Assembly (NCBI RefSeq): GCF_947623445.1
Contig: NC_135248.1
Location: forward strand, 15,633,820-15,697,819
Source of the DNA: Clavelina lepadiformis
Taxonomy: Eukaryota > Chordata > Ascidiacea > Aplousobranchia > Clavelinidae
Direction: 5' to 3'
Length of the DNA: 64,000 nt
Of the stretch, positions 31,070 to 44,729 are shown piece after piece; within the stretch, counting starts at the first letter, position 1; the number at the start of each line of letters is the position of its first letter. Made by a program: the position numbers and the translations under genes. The notes under the pieces are model-generated. The model had not been told where the DNA came from. It ran no database searches and saw nothing but the letters and a program-made list of their open reading frames with translations.

Positions 31070-32026
31070 GCATATGCGAAAAAATGGTGATGAATGTTGG
31101 TCGTCATTGCAGAGACGTTCATAAAATATCATACAATGTGCTGTCTGGTGAAGGGAAGAAAAAGTGCCCCTTATGCGATAAATATGTAAAGCATCTGGTG
31201 AAACACCTGAAAGGTGCGAAACATGATAAGGATGACACACAAGTGAAGGAGCTAGTAATATCACTTGATAAACGGCGACGTGATAATACAGCATTTGTAA
31301 TTGCTTGTCTAGATATGTATGTAGCAATATTTAAAGAGAAGAAGTGCTTTACGAACATGCTGCGCTTTTAGTTGTATGTGTATTGTTATAACACTTATTG
31401 TCTGTTCAGTCGGCTGGACCGAACAGTCCGTTTTTCCTAGACTGCCTGCTTCAGAAAATTTGAAATCTCGCTTTATTTGTAATCCGTCGACGCAGTGGGA
31501 AAACGCTTGGTCGATGGGGAAAAGCAGAAATCTATTCTGCAAAGAATAGTTTCTAACTGCAGTTTTGAGGATTTGCACGCTTTCAGTTTGGACACATACA
31601 TAGAAAAGCACGTTAAAGTAAGTAACTGCGTAGAATTTGCTATATTTGTGATTTGTTGCGTTTAATACAGACTACGTTGGCAGTTGCTTGAAAAAGGCAA
31701 GTGCAAGCCCTCAACCTTCATTGCGCACAATGCCGCAATTGTTGCATTCATAAAATTCTTAACTATGAGGCATGCGGCAGAATGCAGCTTTGATTATCAA
31801 CCAACCATGATACCTATCAAGCAGTGGAACGAGTTTTACCGGAGACGTCACCAGGAGCGGTATGTTATTGGTTTGTTTAAAGTTTTGTTCAAACTTTGAT
31901 GTTGCCGAAAAATTTGTAGACGTCACGAAATCAGGGAGAGCGATAGAAGGAACGCAATTCGGAACGACGATGTTAACAAAGTGCTTCATTCAAGATATGT
32001 TATGAGATGCCTTCAAGACATGCAAC
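31070..32026 (+). pseudogene. Zinc-finger and core-binding-like exons, copy 3
   Basis: The zinc-finger exon ends GCATTT before GTAATT instead of GCAAAG, weakening its donor. The core-binding exon has a TAA (CAA in copies 1 and 2) at about 31,479 and a small insertion just before it, so its frame is broken. It alone keeps the consensus donor GTAAGT at 31,618 after IEKHVK. The last two exons, 31,671-31,859 and 31,920-32,026, are intact (LRWQLLEKGKCKPSTFIAHN, RHEIRESDRRNAIR). Confidence 0.45.
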
Positions 32027-32081
32027 GTAAGTAGTGTGACGCAAAACCCGTAAAGCGGGTTTACAGTAAAGCCTTTTTCCA

Positions 32082-32264
32082 TTAGGGTTAGCATCGTAGG
32101 AAATGGTGTCTTGACAAGTTCTCTATGGTGGAATTGTTCTCTACCAAATAAATTAAAGACAATACCGGTTTCCAAATTTTCAGGGTTAGGAAGTGATGAC
32201 CGGTCGCATCTGGCAAAATGACTCCATTTAATTGAGGGGTTAGGGTTAGGGGTGAAAGCGCCCT
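32082..32264. repeat. 189-bp satellite monomer ending unit copy 3
   Basis: About one monomer, from TTAGGGTTAGCATCGTAGG to GCGCCCT, with the telomere-like GGGTTAGGGTTAGGGG near its end. Truncation of the 4.7-kb unit occurs here. Confidence 0.95.
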
Positions 32265-33153
32265 ACTCATTGACCGAAATATGAAAATATTTTTAACGGA
32301 CTTTTCTGGCAAAGTTAATTGAAAACTGCACTTCCGAGAATATAGAACATTGTAATGCAGCTTGTAGCCAACAGGTATATTATTATTTATGAAAAACTAC
32401 GAAGCAAATTTAAAATACATTACAATTGACAATTGACAACAAAAAAGTACTTACCCTGACCCGGAAAATTAAACTTGCCACAAAATCTTCATTTTCTAAA
32501 GAAAATGGTATTTTACGTGAAAATTAACAAAAATCAGGACTGTTGTGCCCGCAACGTCGGTATCAATTGTTGTTACGATAGACTGTAACATAAACGAATT
32601 ATTGAAGTTTATGTTGACGATGCTTTTATTTCGATAAACCACAAGTTTCACGTATAGAGGACCTTGAGATGTCAAACCAAAAGTTAATTTTTAAAAGTGA
32701 ATATTTCGGTTCTTCTGTTTCTGAAATCTAATTTTCTTTGCATAAATATAAAAACCATTTTAAAACTGGACCCATTTCGGACAGAAAACGAAAATGATAA
32801 AGAATTAACTTAATTTTCGTGACGTCATAAGTAGCCATTTGTCAAAAAGCAACTAATCGACGGATTTAAAATGGTCGCAATCCCAACGATTATATTGCAA
32901 TTATTTGGGAACTCTCTTGCACGAGAGAATTAAAAAAATTACAATCGATTGAGGCTGCTTTATCCTTCCACTCAACTACAAGATTAAGCCTTAGTCTTTT
33001 TGTATTGAGCAAGAAATCGCGGAAATTTAACTGCAAACTTTTCAAACATCCTTGACATTTCCAGCTACCAAATGTGCGCTTATGCTTGCAACAAGCGAAA
33101 AATGTACCAACTAAACCTTTTCATTTTGCTCTAGTTTATTCCATTAAGGCATT
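32265..33153. other. Unique 0.9-kb interlude between the 4.7-kb repeats and the satellite array
   Basis: AT-rich sequence with no satellite words, no gene-like frame and no recognised mobile element. It begins with ATTGACCGAAATATGA (32,269-32,284) and is closed by ATTGGCCGAAATATGA (33,154-33,169), a 16-base direct repeat with one mismatch. The satellite resumes at AAACTGCTCATTTAATTG. Confidence 0.6.
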
Positions 33154-34325
33154 ATTGGCCGAAATATGACAAAACTGCTCATTTAATTGAGGGGTTAGGG
33201 TTAGGGGTGAAATAGCTTTTAAAATTGAGGGTTAGCATCGTAGAAAATGGTGTCTGGACAAGTTCTGTATGGTGGAATTGTTCTCTACCAAATAAAGTAA
33301 ATACAATACCGGTTTCCAAATTTTAAGGGTTAGGACTTAACGACCGGTTGCATCTGGCAAAATGACTCCATTTAATTGAGGGGTTAGGGTTAGGGTTAGG
33401 GGTGAAATCGCTTTTAAAATTGAGGGTTAGCATCGTAGGAAATGGTGTCTGGACAAGTTCTCTATGGTGGAATTGTTGTCTACCAAATAAATTAAATACA
33501 ATACCGGTTTCTAAATCTTCAGGGTTAGGACTTATTGACCAGCGGCATCTGGCAAAATGACTCCATTTCATAGAGGCGTTAGGGTTAGGGTGAAAGCGCG
33601 CATTAAAGTTGAAGTTTTGCATCGTAGGAAGGAGCGTATGGAAAAGTTGTTCATCGTGGTGCTGTTCTTTACGATCTAAAATAAATACAATACCGGTTTC
33701 TGAATTTGTAGGGTTAGAACCTAATGTCCGGTCGCATCTGGCAAAATGATTCCAATTAATTGAGGGGCTAGGGTTAGAGGTAAAAGCGCCCTTAACATTG
33801 AGGGTTAGTATCGTAGGAAATGGTGTCTGGACAAGTTCTCTATGGTGGAATTGTTCTCTACCAAATAAATTAAAGACAATACCGGTTTCCAAATTTTCAG
33901 GGTTAGGAATTAATGACCGGTCGCATCTGGCAAAATGACTCCATTTAATTGAGGGGTTAGGGTTAGGGGTGAAATCGCTTTTAAAATTGAAGGTTAGCAT
34001 CATAGGAAATGGTGTCTGGACAAATTCTTTATGGTGGAATTGTTCTCTACTAAATAAATTAAATACAATACCGGTTCCTAAATGTTCAGGGTTAGGACTT
34101 ATTGACCAGCGACATCTGGCAAAATGAATCCATTTCATAGAGGGGTTAGGGTTAGGGTGAAAGCGCTCATTAAAGTTGAGGTTTTGCATCGTAGGAAGGA
34201 GCGTATGGAAAAATTGTTCATCGTGGAGCTGTTCTTTACGATCTAAAATAAATACAATAACGGTTTCTAAATTTTCAGGGTTAGAACCTAATGTCCGGTA
34301 GCATCTGGCAAAATGATTCCATTTA

Positions 34326-37300
34326 ATTGAGGGCTTAATGTTAGGGGTGAAATCAATTTTAAAATTGAGGGTTAGTATCGTAGGAAATGGTGTCTGGACA
34401 AGTTCTGTATGGTGGAATTGTTCTTTACCAAATAAATTAAATACAATACCGGTTTCCTATTTTTCAGGGTTAGGACTTAATGACCGGTCGCCTCTGGCAA
34501 AATGATTCCAATTAAATTAGGGGCTAGTGTTAAATGTGAAAGCGCCCTTAACATTGAGGGTTAGTATCGTAGGAAATGGTGTCTGGACAAGTTCTGTATG
34601 GTGGAATTGTTCTCTACCAAATAAATTAAATACAATACCGGTTACCAAATTTTCATTGTTAGGACTTAATGACCGGTCGCATCTGGCAAAATGACAACAT
34701 TTAATTGAGGGGTTAATGTTAGGGGTGAAATCGCTTTTAAAATTGAGGGTTAGCATCGTAGAAAATGGTGTCAGGACAAGTTCTGTATGGTGGATTTGTT
34801 CTTTACCAAATAAATTAAATAAAATACCGGTTTCTAAATTTTCAGGGTTAGGACTTAATGACCGGTCGCATCTGGCAAAATGACTCCATTTAATTGAGGG
34901 GCTAGGGTTAGGGGTGAAATCGATTTTAAAATTGAGGGTTGGCATCGTAGGAAATGGTGTCTGGACAAGTACTCTATGGTGGAATTGTTTTCTACCAAAT
35001 AAATTAAATACAATACCGGTTTCCAAATTTTCAGTGTTAGGACTTAATGACCGGTCGCATCTGGCAAAATGACTCCATTTAATTGAGGGGCTAGGGTTAG
35101 GGGTGAAATCGATTTTAAAATTGAGGGTTAGCATTATAGGAAATGGTGTCTGGACAAGTACTCTATGGTGGAATTGTTCTCTACCAAATAAATTAAATAC
35201 AATACCGGTTTCCAAATTTTCAGGGTTAAGACTTAATGACCGGTCGCATCTGGCAAAATGATTCCAATTAAATTAGGGTCTAGGGTTAGATGTAAAAGCG
35301 CCCTTAACATTGAGGGTTAGTATCGCAGGAAATGGTGTCTGGACAAGTTCTGTATGGTGGAATTGTTCTCTACCAAATAAATTAAATACAATACCGGTTT
35401 CTAAGTCTTCAGGTTTAGGACTTATTGACCAGCGGTATCTGGCAAAATGACTCCATTTCATAAAGGGGTTAGGGTGAAAGCGCTCATTAAAGTTGAGGTT
35501 TTGCATCGTAGGAAGGAGCGTATGGAAAAATTGTTCATCGTGGAGCTGTTCTTTACGATCTAAAATAAATACAATAACGGTTTCTAAATTTTCAGGGTTA
35601 GAACCTAATGTCCGGTAGCATCTGCCAAAATGATTCCATTTAATTGAGGGGTTAACGTTAGGGGTGAAATCGATTTTAAAATTGAGGGTTAGTATCGTAG
35701 GAAATGGTGTCTGGACAAGTTCTGTATGGTGGAATTGTTCTTTACCAAATAAATTAAATACAATACCGGTTTCCTATATTTCAGGGTTAGGACTTAATAA
35801 CCGGTCGCATATGGCAAAATGATTCCAATTAAATTAGGGGCTAGGGTTAAATGTGAAAGCGCCCTTAACATTGAGGGTTAGTGTCGTAGGAAATGGTGTC
35901 TGGACAAGTTCTGTGAGGTGGAATTGTTTTCTACCAAATAAATTAAATACAATACCGGTTACTAAATTTTCAGTGTTAGGACTTAATGACCGGTCGCATC
36001 TAGCAAAATGACAACATTTAACTGAGGGGTTTATGTTAGGGGTGAAATCGCTTTTAAAATTGAGGGTTAGCATCGTAGAAAATGGTGTCAGGACAAGTTC
36101 TGTATGGTGGAATTGTTCTTTACCAAATAAATAAAATAAAATACCGGTTTCTAAATTTTCAGGGTTAGGACTTAATGACCGGACGCATCTGGCAAAATGA
36201 CTCCATTTAATAGAGGGGTTAGGGTTAGGGGTGAAATCGATTTTAAAGTTGAGGGTTGGCATCGTAGGAAATGGTGTCTGGACAAGTACTCTATGGTGGA
36301 ATTGTTTTCTACCAAATAAATTAAATACAATACCGGTTTCTAAATATTCAGGGTTAGGACTTAATGACCGGTCGCATCTGCCAAATGATACCAATTAAAT
36401 TAGGGGCTAGGGTTAAATGTGAAAGCGCCCTTAACATTGAGTGTTAGTATCGTAGGAAATGGTGTCTGGACAAGTTCTGTATGGTGGAATTGATCTCTAC
36501 CAAATAAATTAAATACAATACCGGTTTCCAAATTGTCAGTGTTAGGACTTAATGACCGGACGCATCTGGCAAAATGACAACATTTAATTGAGGGGTTAAT
36601 GTTTGGGGTGAAATCGATTTTTAAAACGAGGGTTAGCATCGTAGGAAATGGTTTCCGGACAAGTTTTGTATGGTGGAATTGTTCTCTACCAAATAAATTA
36701 AATACAATACCGGTTTCTAAATTTTCAAGGTTAGGACTTAATGACCGGTCGCATCTGGCAAAATGATTCCATTTATTTGAGGGGTTAGGGTTAGGGGTGA
36801 AATCGCTTTTAAAAATGAGGGTTAGCATCGTAGGAAATGGTGTCTGGACAAGTACTCTATGGTGGAATTGTTCTCTACCAAATAAATTAAATACAATACC
36901 GGTTTTTAAATTTTCAGGGTTAGGACTTAATGACTGGTCGCATCTGGCAAAATGATTCCAATTAAATTAGGGGCTAGGGTTAAATGTGAAAGCGCCCTTA
37001 ACATTGAGGGTTAGTATCGTATGAAATGGTGTCTGGACAAGTTCTGTATGGTGGAATTATTCTCTACCAAATAAATTAAATACAATACCGGTTTCCAAAT
37101 TTTCAGGGTTAGGACTTAATGACCGGTCGCATCTGGCAAAATGACTCCATTTAATTGAGGGGTTAACGTTAGGGGTGAAATCGATTTTAAAGTTGAGGGT
37201 TAGTATCGTAGGAAATGGTGTCTGGACAAGTTCTGTATGGTGGAATTATTCTCTACCAAATAAATTAAATACAATACCGGTTTCCAAATTTTCAGGGTTA

Positions 37301-40300
37301 GGACTTAATGACCGGTCGCATCTGGCAAAATGACTCCATTTAATTGAGGGGTTAACGTTAGGGGTGAAATCGATTTTAAAGTTGAGGGTTAGCATCGTAG
37401 GAAATGGTGTCTGGACAAGTACTCTATGGTGGAATTGTTCTCTACCAAATAATTTAAATACAATACCGTTTTCCATATTTTCAGGGTTAAGACTTAATGA
37501 CCGGTCGCATCTGGCAAAATGATTCCAATTAAATTAGGGTCTAGGGTTAGATGTAAAAGCGCCCTTAACATTGAGGGTTAGTATCGTAGGAAATGGTGTC
37601 TGGACAAGTTCTGTATGGTGGAATTGTTCTCTACCAAATAAATTAAATACAATACCGGTTTCTAAATCTTCAGGTTTAGGACTTATTGACCAGCGGCATA
37701 TGGCAAAATGACTCCATTTCATGAAGGGGTTAGGGTTAGGGTGAAAGCGCTCATTAAAGTTGAGGTTTTGCATCGTAAGAAGGAGCCTATGGAAAAGTTG
37801 TTCATCGTGGAGCTGTTCTTTACGATCTAAAATAAATAAAATAACGGTTTCTAAATTTTCAGGGTTAGAACCTAATGACCGGTCGCATCTGGCAAAATGA
37901 CTCCATTTAATTTAGGGCTTAATGTTAGGGGTGAAATCAATTTTAAAATTGAGGGTTAGTATCGTAGGAAATGGTGTCTGGACAAGTTCTGTATGGTGGA
38001 ATTGTTCTTTACCAAATAAATTAAATACAATACCGGTTTCCTATTTTTCAGGGTTAGGACTTAATGACCGGTCGCCTCTGGCAAAATGATTCCAATTAAA
38101 TTAGGGGCTAGTGTTAAATGTGAAAGCGCCCTTAACATTGAGGGTTAGTATCGTAGGAAATGGTGTCTGGACAAGTTCTGTATGGTGGAATTGTTCTCTA
38201 CCAAATAAATTAAATACAATACCGGTTACCAAATTTTCATTGTTAGGACTTAATGACCGGTCGCATCTGGCAAAATGACAACATTTAATTGAGGGGTTAA
38301 TGTTAGGGGTGAAATCGCTTTTAAAATTGAGGGTTAGCATCGTAGAAAATGGTGTCAGGACAAGTTCTGTATGGTGGATTTGTTCTTTACCAAATAAATT
38401 AAATAAAATACCGGTTTCTAAATTTTCAGGGTTAGGACTTAATGACCGGTCGCATCTGGCAAAATGACTCCATTTAATTGAGGGGCTAGGGTTAGGGGTG
38501 AAATCGATTTTAAAATTGAGGGTTGGCATCGTAGGAAATGGTGTCTGGACAAGTACTCTATGGTGGAATTGTTTTCTACCAAATAAATTAAATACAATAC
38601 CGGTTTCCAAATTTTCAGTGTTAGGACTTAATGACCGGTCGCATCTGGCAAAATGACTCCATTTAATTGAGGGGCTAGGGTTAGGGGTGAAATCGATTTT
38701 AAAATTGAGGGTTAGCATTATAGGAAATGGTGTCTGGACAAGTACTCTATGGTGGAATTGTTCTCTACCAAATAAATTAAATACAATACCGGTTTCCAAA
38801 TTTTCAGGGTTAAGACTTAATGACCGGTCGCATCTGGCAAAATGATTCCAATTAAATTAGGGTCTAGGGTTAGATGTAAAAGCGCCCTTAACATTGAGGG
38901 TTAGTATCGCAGGAAATGGTGTCTGGACAAGTTCTGTATGGTGGAATTGTTCTCTACCAAATAAATTAAATACAATACCGGTTTCTAAGTCTTCAGGTTT
39001 AGGACTTATTGACCAGCGGTATCTGGCAAAATGACTCCATTTCATAAAGGGGTTAGGGTGAAAGCGCTCATTAAAGTTGAGGTTTTGCATCGTAGGAAGG
39101 AGCGTATGGAAAAATTGTTCATCGTGGAGCTGTTCTTTACGATCTAAAATAAATACAATAACGGTTTCTAAATTTTCAGGGTTAGAACCTAATGTCCGGT
39201 AGCATCTGCCAAAATGATTCCATTTAATTGAGGGGTTAACGTTAGGGGTGAAATCGATTTTAAAATTGAGGGTTAGTATCGTAGGAAATGGTGTCTGGAC
39301 AAGTTCTGTATGGTGGAATTGTTCTTTACCAAATAAATTAAATACAATACCGGTTTCCTATATTTCAGGGTTAGGACTTAATGACCGGTCGCATATGGCA
39401 AAATGATTCCAATTAAATTAGGGGCTAGGGTTAAATGTGAAAGCGCCCTTAACATTGAGGGTTAGTGTCGTAGGAAATGGTGTCTGGACAAGTTCTGTGA
39501 GGTGGAATTGTTTTCTACCAAATAAATTAAATACAATACCGGTTACTAAATTTTCAGTGTTAGGACTTAATGACCGGTCGCATCTAGCAAAATGACAACA
39601 TTTAACTGAGGGGTTTATGTTAGGGGTGAAATCGCTTTTAAAATTGAGGGTTAGCATCGTAGAAAATGGTGTCAGGACAAGTTCTGTATGGTGGAATTGT
39701 TCTTTACCAAATAAATAAAATAAAATACCGGTTTCTAAATTTTCAGGGTTAGGACTTAATGACCGGACGCATCTGGAAAAATGACTCCATTTAATAGAGG
39801 GGTTAGGGTTAGGGGTGAAATCGATTTTAAAGTTGAGGGTTGGCATCGTAGGAAATGGTGTCTGGACAAGTACTCTATGGTGGAATTGTTTTCTACCAAA
39901 TAAATTAAATACAATACCGGTTTCTAAATATTCAGGGTTAGGACTTAATGACCGGTCGCATCTGCCAAATGATACCAATTAAATTAGGGGCTAGGGTTAA
40001 ATGTGAAAGCGCCCTTAACATTAAGTGTTAGTATCGTAGGAAATGGTGTCTGGACAAGTTCTGTATGGTGGAATTGATCTCTACCAAATAAATTAAATAC
40101 AATACCGGTTTCCAAATTGTCAGTGTTAGGACTTAATGACCGGACGCATCTGGAAAAATGACAACATTTAATTGAGGGGTTAATGTTTGGGGTGAAATCG
40201 ATTTTTAAAACGAGGGTTAGCATCGTAGGAAATGGTTTCCGGACAAGTTTTGTATGGTGGAATTGTTCTCTACCAAATAAATTAAATACAATACCGGTTT

Positions 40301-41493
40301 CTAAATTTTCAAGGTTAGGACTTAATGACCGGTCGCATCTGGCAAAATGATTCCATTTATTTGAGGGGTTAGGGTTAGGGGTGAAATCGCTTTTAAAAAT
40401 GAGGGTTAGCATCGTAGGAAATGGTGTCTGGACAAGTACTCTATGGTGGAATTGTTCTCTACCAAATAAATTAAATACAATACCGGTTTTTAAATTTTCA
40501 GTGTTAGGACTTAATGACTGGTCGCATCTGGCAAAATGATTCCAATTAAATTAGGGGCTAGGGTTAAATGTGAAAGCGCCCTTAACATTGAGGGTTAGTA
40601 TCGTATGAAATGGTGTCTGGACAAGTTCTGTATGGTGGAATTATTCTCTACCAAATAAATTAAATACAATACCGGTTTCCAAATTTTCAGGGTTAGGACT
40701 TAATGACCGGTCGCATCTGGCAAAATGACTCCATTTAATTGAGGGGTTAACGTTAGGGGTGAAATCGATTTTAAAGTTGAGGGTTAGTATCGTAGGAAAT
40801 GGTGTCTGGACAAGTTCTGTATGGTGGAATTATTCTCTACCAAATAAATTAAATACAATACCGGTTTCCAAATTTTCAGGGTTAGGACTTAATGACCGGT
40901 CGCATCTGGCAAAATGACTCCATTTAATTGAGGGGTTAACGTTAGGGGTGAAATCGATTTTAAAGTTGAGGGTTAGCATCGTAGGAAATGGTGTCTGGAC
41001 AAGTACTCTATGGTGGAATTGTTCTCTACCAAATAATTTAAATACAATACCGTTTTCCATATTTTCAGGGTTAAGACTTAATGACCGGTCGCATCTGGCA
41101 AAATGATTCCAAATAAATTAGGGTCTAGGGTTAGATGTAAAAGCGCCCTTAACATTGAGGGTTAGTATCGTAGGAAATGGTGTCTGGACAAGTTCTGTAT
41201 GGTGGAATTGTTCTCTACCAAATAAATTAAATACAATACCGGTTTCTAAATCTTCAGGTTTAGGACTTATTGACCAGCGGCATATGGCAAAATGACTCCA
41301 TTTCATGAAGGGGTTAGGGTTAGGGTGAAAGCGCTCATTAAAGTTGAGGTTTTGCATCGTAAGAAGGAGCCTATGGAAAAGTTGTTCATCGTGGAGCTGT
41401 TCTTTACGATCTAAAATAAATAAAATAACGGTTTCTAAATTTTCAGGGTTAGAACCTAATGACCGGTCGCATCTGGCAAAATGACTCCATTTA
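34326..41493. repeat. Higher-order duplication, period 3,584 bp, two copies
   Basis: 34,326-37,909 and 37,910-41,493 agree almost base for base, including shared private variants (GCTTAATGTTAGGGGTGAAA with ATCAATTTT at both starts, a CCGTTTTCCATATTTTC block near both ends). The length is 19 monomers minus 7 bases, so the internal indels were copied too. Few differences, such as GGCAAAATG to GGAAAAATG near 39,775, indicate a recent event. Confidence 0.9.
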
Positions 41494-44400
41494 ATTGGGG
41501 GGTTAATGTTAGGGGTGAAATCGCTTTTAAAAATGAGGGTTAGCATCGTAGAAAATGGTGTCAGGACAAGTTCTGTATGGTGGATTTGTTCTTTACCAAA
41601 TAAATTAAATAAAATACCGCTTTCTATATTTTCAGGGTTAGGACTTAATGACCGGTCGCATCTGGCAAAATGACTCCATTTAATTGAGGGGCTAGGGTTA
41701 GGGGTGAAATCGATTTTAAAATTGAAGGTTGGCATCGTAGGAAATGGTGTCTGGACAAGTACTCTATGGTGGAATTGTTTTCTACCAAATAAATTAAATA
41801 CAATACCGGTTTCCAAATTTTCAATGTTAGGACTTAATGACCGGACGCATCTGGCAAAATGACTCCATTTAATTGAGGGGCTAGGGTTAGGGGTGAAATC
41901 GGTTTTAAAATTGAGGGTTAGCATCGTAGAAAATGGTTTCAGGACAAGTTCTGTATGGTGGAATTGTTCTTTACCAAATAAATTAAATAAAATATCGGTT
42001 TCTAAATTTTCAGGGTTAGGACTTAATGACCGGACGCATCTGGCAAAATGACTCCATTTAATAGAGGGGTTAGGGTTAGGGGTGAAATCGATTTTAAAGT
42101 TGAGGGTTGGCATCGTAGGAAATGGTGTCTGGACAAGTACTCTATGGTGGAATTGTTTTCTACCAAATAAATTAAATACAATACCGGTTTCCAAATTTTC
42201 AGTGTTAGGACTTAATGACCGGTCGCATCTGGCAAAATGATTCCATTTAATTGAGGGGCTAGGGTTAGGGGTGAAATCGATTTTAAAATTGAGGAATAGC
42301 ATCGTAGGAAATGGTGTCTGGACAAGTACTCTATGGTGGAATTGTTCTCTACCAAATAAAGTAAGTACAATACCGGTTTCCAAATTTTCAGGGTTAAGAC
42401 TTAATGACCGGTCGCATCTGGCAAAATGATTCCAATTAAATTAGGGTCTAGGGTTAGATGTAAAAGCGCCCTTAACATTGAGGGTTAGTATCGTAGGAAA
42501 TGGTGTCTGGACAAGTTCTGTATGGTGGAATTGTTCTCTACCAAATAAATTAAATACAATACCGGTTTCTAAATCTTCAGGTTTAGGACTTATTGACCAG
42601 CGGCATATGGCAAAATGACTCCATTTCATAAAGGGGTTAGGGTTAGGGTGAAAGCGCTCATTAAAGTTGAGGTTTTGCATCGTAGGAAGGAGCGTATGGA
42701 AAAATTGTTCATCGTGGAGCTGTTCTTTACGATCTAAAATAAATACAATAACGGTTTCTAAATTTTCAGGGTTAGAACCTAATGTCCGGTAGCATCTGGC
42801 AAAATGACTCCATTTAATTGAGGGGTTAGGGTTAGGGGTGAAATCGATTTTAAAATTGAGGGTTAGTATCGTAGGAAATGGTGTCTGGACAAGTTCTGTA
42901 TGGTGGAATTGTTTTCTACCAAATAAATTAAATACAATACCGGTTTCTAAATATTCAGGGTTAGGACTTAATGACCGGTCGCATCTGCCAAATGATACCA
43001 ATTAAATTAGGGGCTAGGGTTAAATGTGAAAGCGCCCTTAACATTGAGTGTTAGTGTCGTAGGAAATGGTGTCTGGACAAGTTCTGTGAGGTGGAGTTGT
43101 TCTCTACCAAATAAATTAAATAAAATACCGGTTTTTAAATTTTCAGGGTTAGGACTTAATGACCGGTCGCATCTAGCAAAATGACAACATTTAATTGAGG
43201 GGTTTATGTTAGGGGTGAAATCGCTTTTAAAATTGAGGGTTAGCATCGTAGAAAATGGTGTCAGGACAAGTTCTGTATGGTGGAATTGTTCTTTACCAAA
43301 TAAATAAAATACAATACCGGTTTCCAAATTTTCAGGGTTAGGACTTAATGACCGGACGCATCTGGCAAAATGACTCCATTTAATAGAGGGGTTAGGGTTA
43401 GGGGTGAAATCGATTTTAAAGTTGAAGGTTGGCATCGTAGGAAATGGTGTCTGGACAAGTACTCTATGGTGAAATTGTTTTCTACCAAATAAATTAAATA
43501 CAATACCGGTTTCCAAATATTCAGGGTTAGGACATAATGACCGGTCGCATCTGCCAAATGATACCAATTAAATTAGGGGCTAGGGTTAAATGTGAAAGCG
43601 CCTTTAACATTGAGTGTTAGTATCGTGGGAAATGGTGTCTGGACAAGTTCTGTATGGTGGAATTGATCTCTACCAAATAAATTAAATACAATACCGGTTT
43701 CCAAATTGTCAGTGTTAGGACTTAATGACCGGACGCATCTGGCAAAATGACAACATTTAATTGAGGGGTTAATGTTAGGGGTGAAATCGATTTTTAAAAC
43801 GAGGGTTAGCATCGTAGGAAATGGTTTCAGGACAAGTTTTGTATGGTTGAATTGTTCTCTACCAAATAAATTAAATACAATACCGGTTTCTAAATTTTCA
43901 AGGTTAGGACTTAATGACCGGTCGCATCTGGCAAAATGATTCCATTTATTTGAGGGGTTAAGGTTAGGGGTGAAATCGCTTTTAAAAATGAGGGTTAGTA
44001 TCGTAGGAAATGGTGTCTGGACAAGTACTCTATGGTGGAATTGTTCTCTACCAAATAAATTAAATACAATACCGGTTTTTAAATTTTCAGTGTTAGGACT
44101 TAATGACTGGTCGCATCTGGCAAAATGATTCCAATTAAATTAGGGGCTAGGGTTAAATGTGAAAGCGCCCTTAACATTGAGGGTTAGTATCGTATGAAAT
44201 GGTGTCTGGACAAGTACTCTATGGTGGAATTGTTCTCTACCAAATAAATTAAATACAATACCGGTTTCCAAATTTTCAGGGTTAGGACTTAATGACCTGT
44301 CGCATCTGGCAAAATGACTCCATTTAATTGAGGGTTTAACGTTAGGGGTGAAATCGATTTTAAAGTTGAGGGTTAGCATCGTAGGAAATGGTGTCTGGAC

Positions 44401-44729
44401 AAGTACTCTGTGGTGGTATTGTTCTCTACCAAATAAATTAAATACAATACCGGTTTTCAAATTTTCAGGGTTAAGACTTAATGACCGGTCGCATCTGGCA
44501 AAATGATTCCAATTAAATTAGGGTCTAGGGTTAGATGTAAAAGCGCCCTTAACATTGAGGGTTAGTATCGTAGGAAATGGTGTCTGGACAAGTTCTGTAT
44601 GGTGGAATTGTTCTCTACCAAATAAATTAAATACAATACCGGTTTCTAAATCTTCAGGTTTAGGACTTATTGACCAGCGGCATATGGCAAAATGACTCCA
44701 TTTCATAAAGGGGTTAGGGTTAGGGTGAA

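Larger units (their letters stand above)
28966..32264 (+). repeat. 4.7-kb tandem unit, copy 3, truncated
   Basis: Follows copy 2 head-to-tail (equivalent positions 4,667 bp apart, later about 4,675). It stops inside the first satellite monomer after GGGGTGAAAGCGCCCT, so it lacks the minisatellites and tRNA-like trio. Unrelated sequence follows. Confidence 0.93.
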
